DNA of 11,397 bases from Comamonadaceae bacterium (lineage in GTDB: Bacteria; Pseudomonadota; Gammaproteobacteria; Burkholderiales; Burkholderiaceae_C). The position numbers and the translations under genes are program-made. This document shows positions 9,969 through 11,397 of this stretch, piece after piece. Where the stretch lies: the NCBI GenBank assembly GCA_947469815.1, contig CANIRI010000038.1:1-11397 (forward strand), written 5' to 3'. The notes under the pieces are model-generated. The model did not search any database. It was not told the origin of the DNA and saw only the letters and a list, made by a program, of their open reading frames with translations. The first letter of the stretch is position 1; the number at the start of each line of letters is the position of its first letter.

Positions 9969-11396
9969 CTATCCCCCCAAAACCTCCAGCAACTCCGTCT
10001 CCATCGCAATCTGCGCTTTGTTGTGCTGCAGTGCTGCGCCGCGCAGCAGAAAGCTGTCTTCCACGCGCTCGCCCAGGGTGGCGACTTTGGCGAGGAGCAC
10101 GTCGACCTGGTGGCGGGCCAGCACGCGGGCGACGGAGTAAAGCAGGCCGAGCTTGTCGCTGGCGCTGATGTTGAGCAGCCAGTTTTGCGCTTTGTCGTCG
10201 GGGTTGAGCGTGACCCGTGGCGCGATGGGAAAGCTTTTGACGCGGCGCGAGATGCGCCCCTTAGCGGGGGCGGGCAGGGGACCGGCGCGGCTGATGGTTT
10301 GCGCCAGGTCGTTCTCCAGCATGGTGGTGAGCGCCTGGTAGTGCTCCTCCATGCCCACGGAGCTCACGACCTGGAAGGTGTCGAGCGCGTGGGCGCTGCG
10401 GGTGGTGTGGATGCGCGCGTCCAGGATGCTGAAGCCCGCTTGGTCAAAGTAGCCGCAAATGCGGGCAAAGAGTTCCGGCTGGTCCGGTGTGTAGACCATG
10501 ACTTGCAGGCCCTGGTCCACCGCCGAGCGGCGCGCCCGCACGAGGGGGCTGGCGCTGGTGACGCCGCGCCCGATCTGCTTGGTGTGCCAGGCGATGTCGG
10601 CAGCTTCGTGGCGCATGAAGTAGCCCACGTCCAGCGTGTTCCACAGCGCTTCGTGCGCGCTGTGCGGCAGCGCATGCAGCGCCAATATCGACAAAGCCTC
10701 GCGCTTTCGGGCCTGCACTTCGGCATGCGGGTCGGGGGCCTGGCCGCCCAAAATGCGGGCGGTGTAGCGGTACAGGTCTTCCAGCAGCTTGCCCTTCCAG
10801 GCGTTCCAGACCTTGGGGCTGGTGCCCCGGATGTCGGCCACGGTGAGCAGATACAGGGCGGTGAGGTGGCGCTCGTTGCCCACGCGCTGGGCGAAGGCCT
10901 GGATCACGTCGGTATCACTCAAGTCAGACTTCTGCGCGATGTGGCTCATGGTCAGGTGCTCGCGCACCAGAAATTCGGCCAGCGTTGTGTCGTCTTTGCC
11001 CACGCCGTGCTGCTTGCAAAACCGCCGTACCTCCAGCGTGCCCAGCTGCGAATGGTCGCCGCCACGGCCTTTGGCAATGTCATGAAAGAGCGCGGCAATA
11101 AACAGCAGCCAGGGCTTGTCCCAACCGGCGGCCAGTTGCGAGCAAAACGGGTACTCGTGCGCATGGTTGGCCAGGAAAAAGCGGCGCACGTTGCGCAGCA
11201 CGGTCAGGATGTGCTGGTCCACCGTGTAGACGTGGAACAGGTCGTGCTGCATTTGCCCCACGATGCGCCGGAACACCCACAGGTAGCGCCCCAGCACCGA
11301 GGTCTGGTTCATCAGCCGCATGGCGTGGGTGATGCCTTTGGGCTGCATCAGGATCTGCATGAAGGTGGCGCGGTTGACCGGGTCGCTGCGAAAGCG
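9969..11396 (-). CDS. glnD: GlnD, [protein-PII] uridylyltransferase/uridylyl-removing enzyme, C-terminal 475 residues
   Basis: The bifunctional nitrogen sensor that uridylylates PII proteins when glutamine is low and removes UMP when it is high. The minus-strand frame is open at the right edge; the N-terminal nucleotidyltransferase domain lies outside the window, and about 475 of roughly 860 residues are visible. The fragment begins [18 protein letters not shown], then [16 protein letters not shown]. An HD phosphohydrolase domain follows, with [14 protein letters not shown] (His-Asp pair encoded at 11079–11084, fragment residues 105–106), responsible for UMP removal. Two C-terminal ACT domains bind glutamine: ACT1 from about fragment residue 297 ([19 protein letters not shown]) and ACT2 from about 400 ([20 protein letters not shown]). 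The protein ends LLEVLGG. The internal Met at 11360 is not the start, because family sequence continues upstream of it. The toxin gene lies 58 bp downstream on the same strand. Confidence 0.97.
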   Translation of the reverse strand, partial: RFRSDPVNRATFMQILMQPKGITHAMRLMNQTSVLGRYLWVFRRIVGQMQHDLFHVYTVDQHILTVLRNVRRFFLANHAHEYPFCSQLAAGWDKPWLLFIAALFHDIAKGRGGDHSQLGTLEVRRFCKQHGVGKDDTTLAEFLVREHLTMSHIAQKSDLSDTDVIQAFAQRVGNERHLTALYLLTVADIRGTSPKVWNAWKGKLLEDLYRYTARILGGQAPDPHAEVQARKREALSILALHALPHSAHEALWNTLDVGYFMRHEAADIAWHTKQIGRGVTSASPLVRARRSAVDQGLQVMVYTPDQPELFARICGYFDQAGFSILDARIHTTRSAHALDTFQVVSSVGMEEHYQALTTMLENDLAQTISRAGPLPAPAKGRISRRVKSFPIAPRVTLNPDDKAQNWLLNISASDKLGLLYSVARVLARHQVDVLLAKVATLGERVEDSFLLRGAALQHNKAQIAMETELLEVLGG

Positions 11397-11397
11397 C

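Overview
The window is a high-GC chromosomal segment with dense coding and short intergenic gaps. Gene content and protein sequences point to a betaproteobacterium of the order Burkholderiales, probably Comamonadaceae (Rhodoferax/Polaromonas/Acidovorax-like). That placement is inferred from protein character and from the dapC–smc–zipA–ligA order; no database search was possible. Nearly everything is core genome.

Layout. A 5'-complete, 3'-truncated dapC (lysine/peptidoglycan precursor synthesis) runs leftward off the left edge. A rightward block starts 71 bp away: a small orphan Hpt (histidine phosphotransfer) domain protein, then smc (chromosome condensation ATPase), zipA (FtsZ tether), ligA (NAD+-dependent DNA ligase) and def (peptide deformylase). 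Gaps in the block are 67, 22 and 14 bp, and ligA and def overlap by 14 bp, so smc–zipA–ligA–def looks like one operon joining chromosome organisation, division, replication and protein maturation. All frames are intact.

The def block meets a leftward block in a 35-bp gap holding a short hairpin and three perfect copies of a 7-bp repeat, one of which supplies the stop codon of the opposing gene. The leftward block, read from the right edge, is: glnD (its C-terminal HD and two ACT domains; the N-terminus lies outside the window), a two-gene toxin–antitoxin module of the HI1419/HI1420 (RelE/HigB-like killer, HTH antidote) type, and a 92-residue protein of unknown function.

The toxin–antitoxin pair is the only accessory-looking element. 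A stretch inside it has visibly lower GC, a palindrome overlaps a good -10 box just before the toxin, and the toxin lacks a ribosome binding site while the antitoxin has a strong one. The other observations worth follow-up are an apparent tandem duplication of the ZipA C-terminal fold inside ZipA, and the orphan Hpt protein placed before smc. I see no convincing new multi-gene system. The window has no gene-free stretch over 300 bp, and I saw no RNA gene, CRISPR array or insertion sequence.
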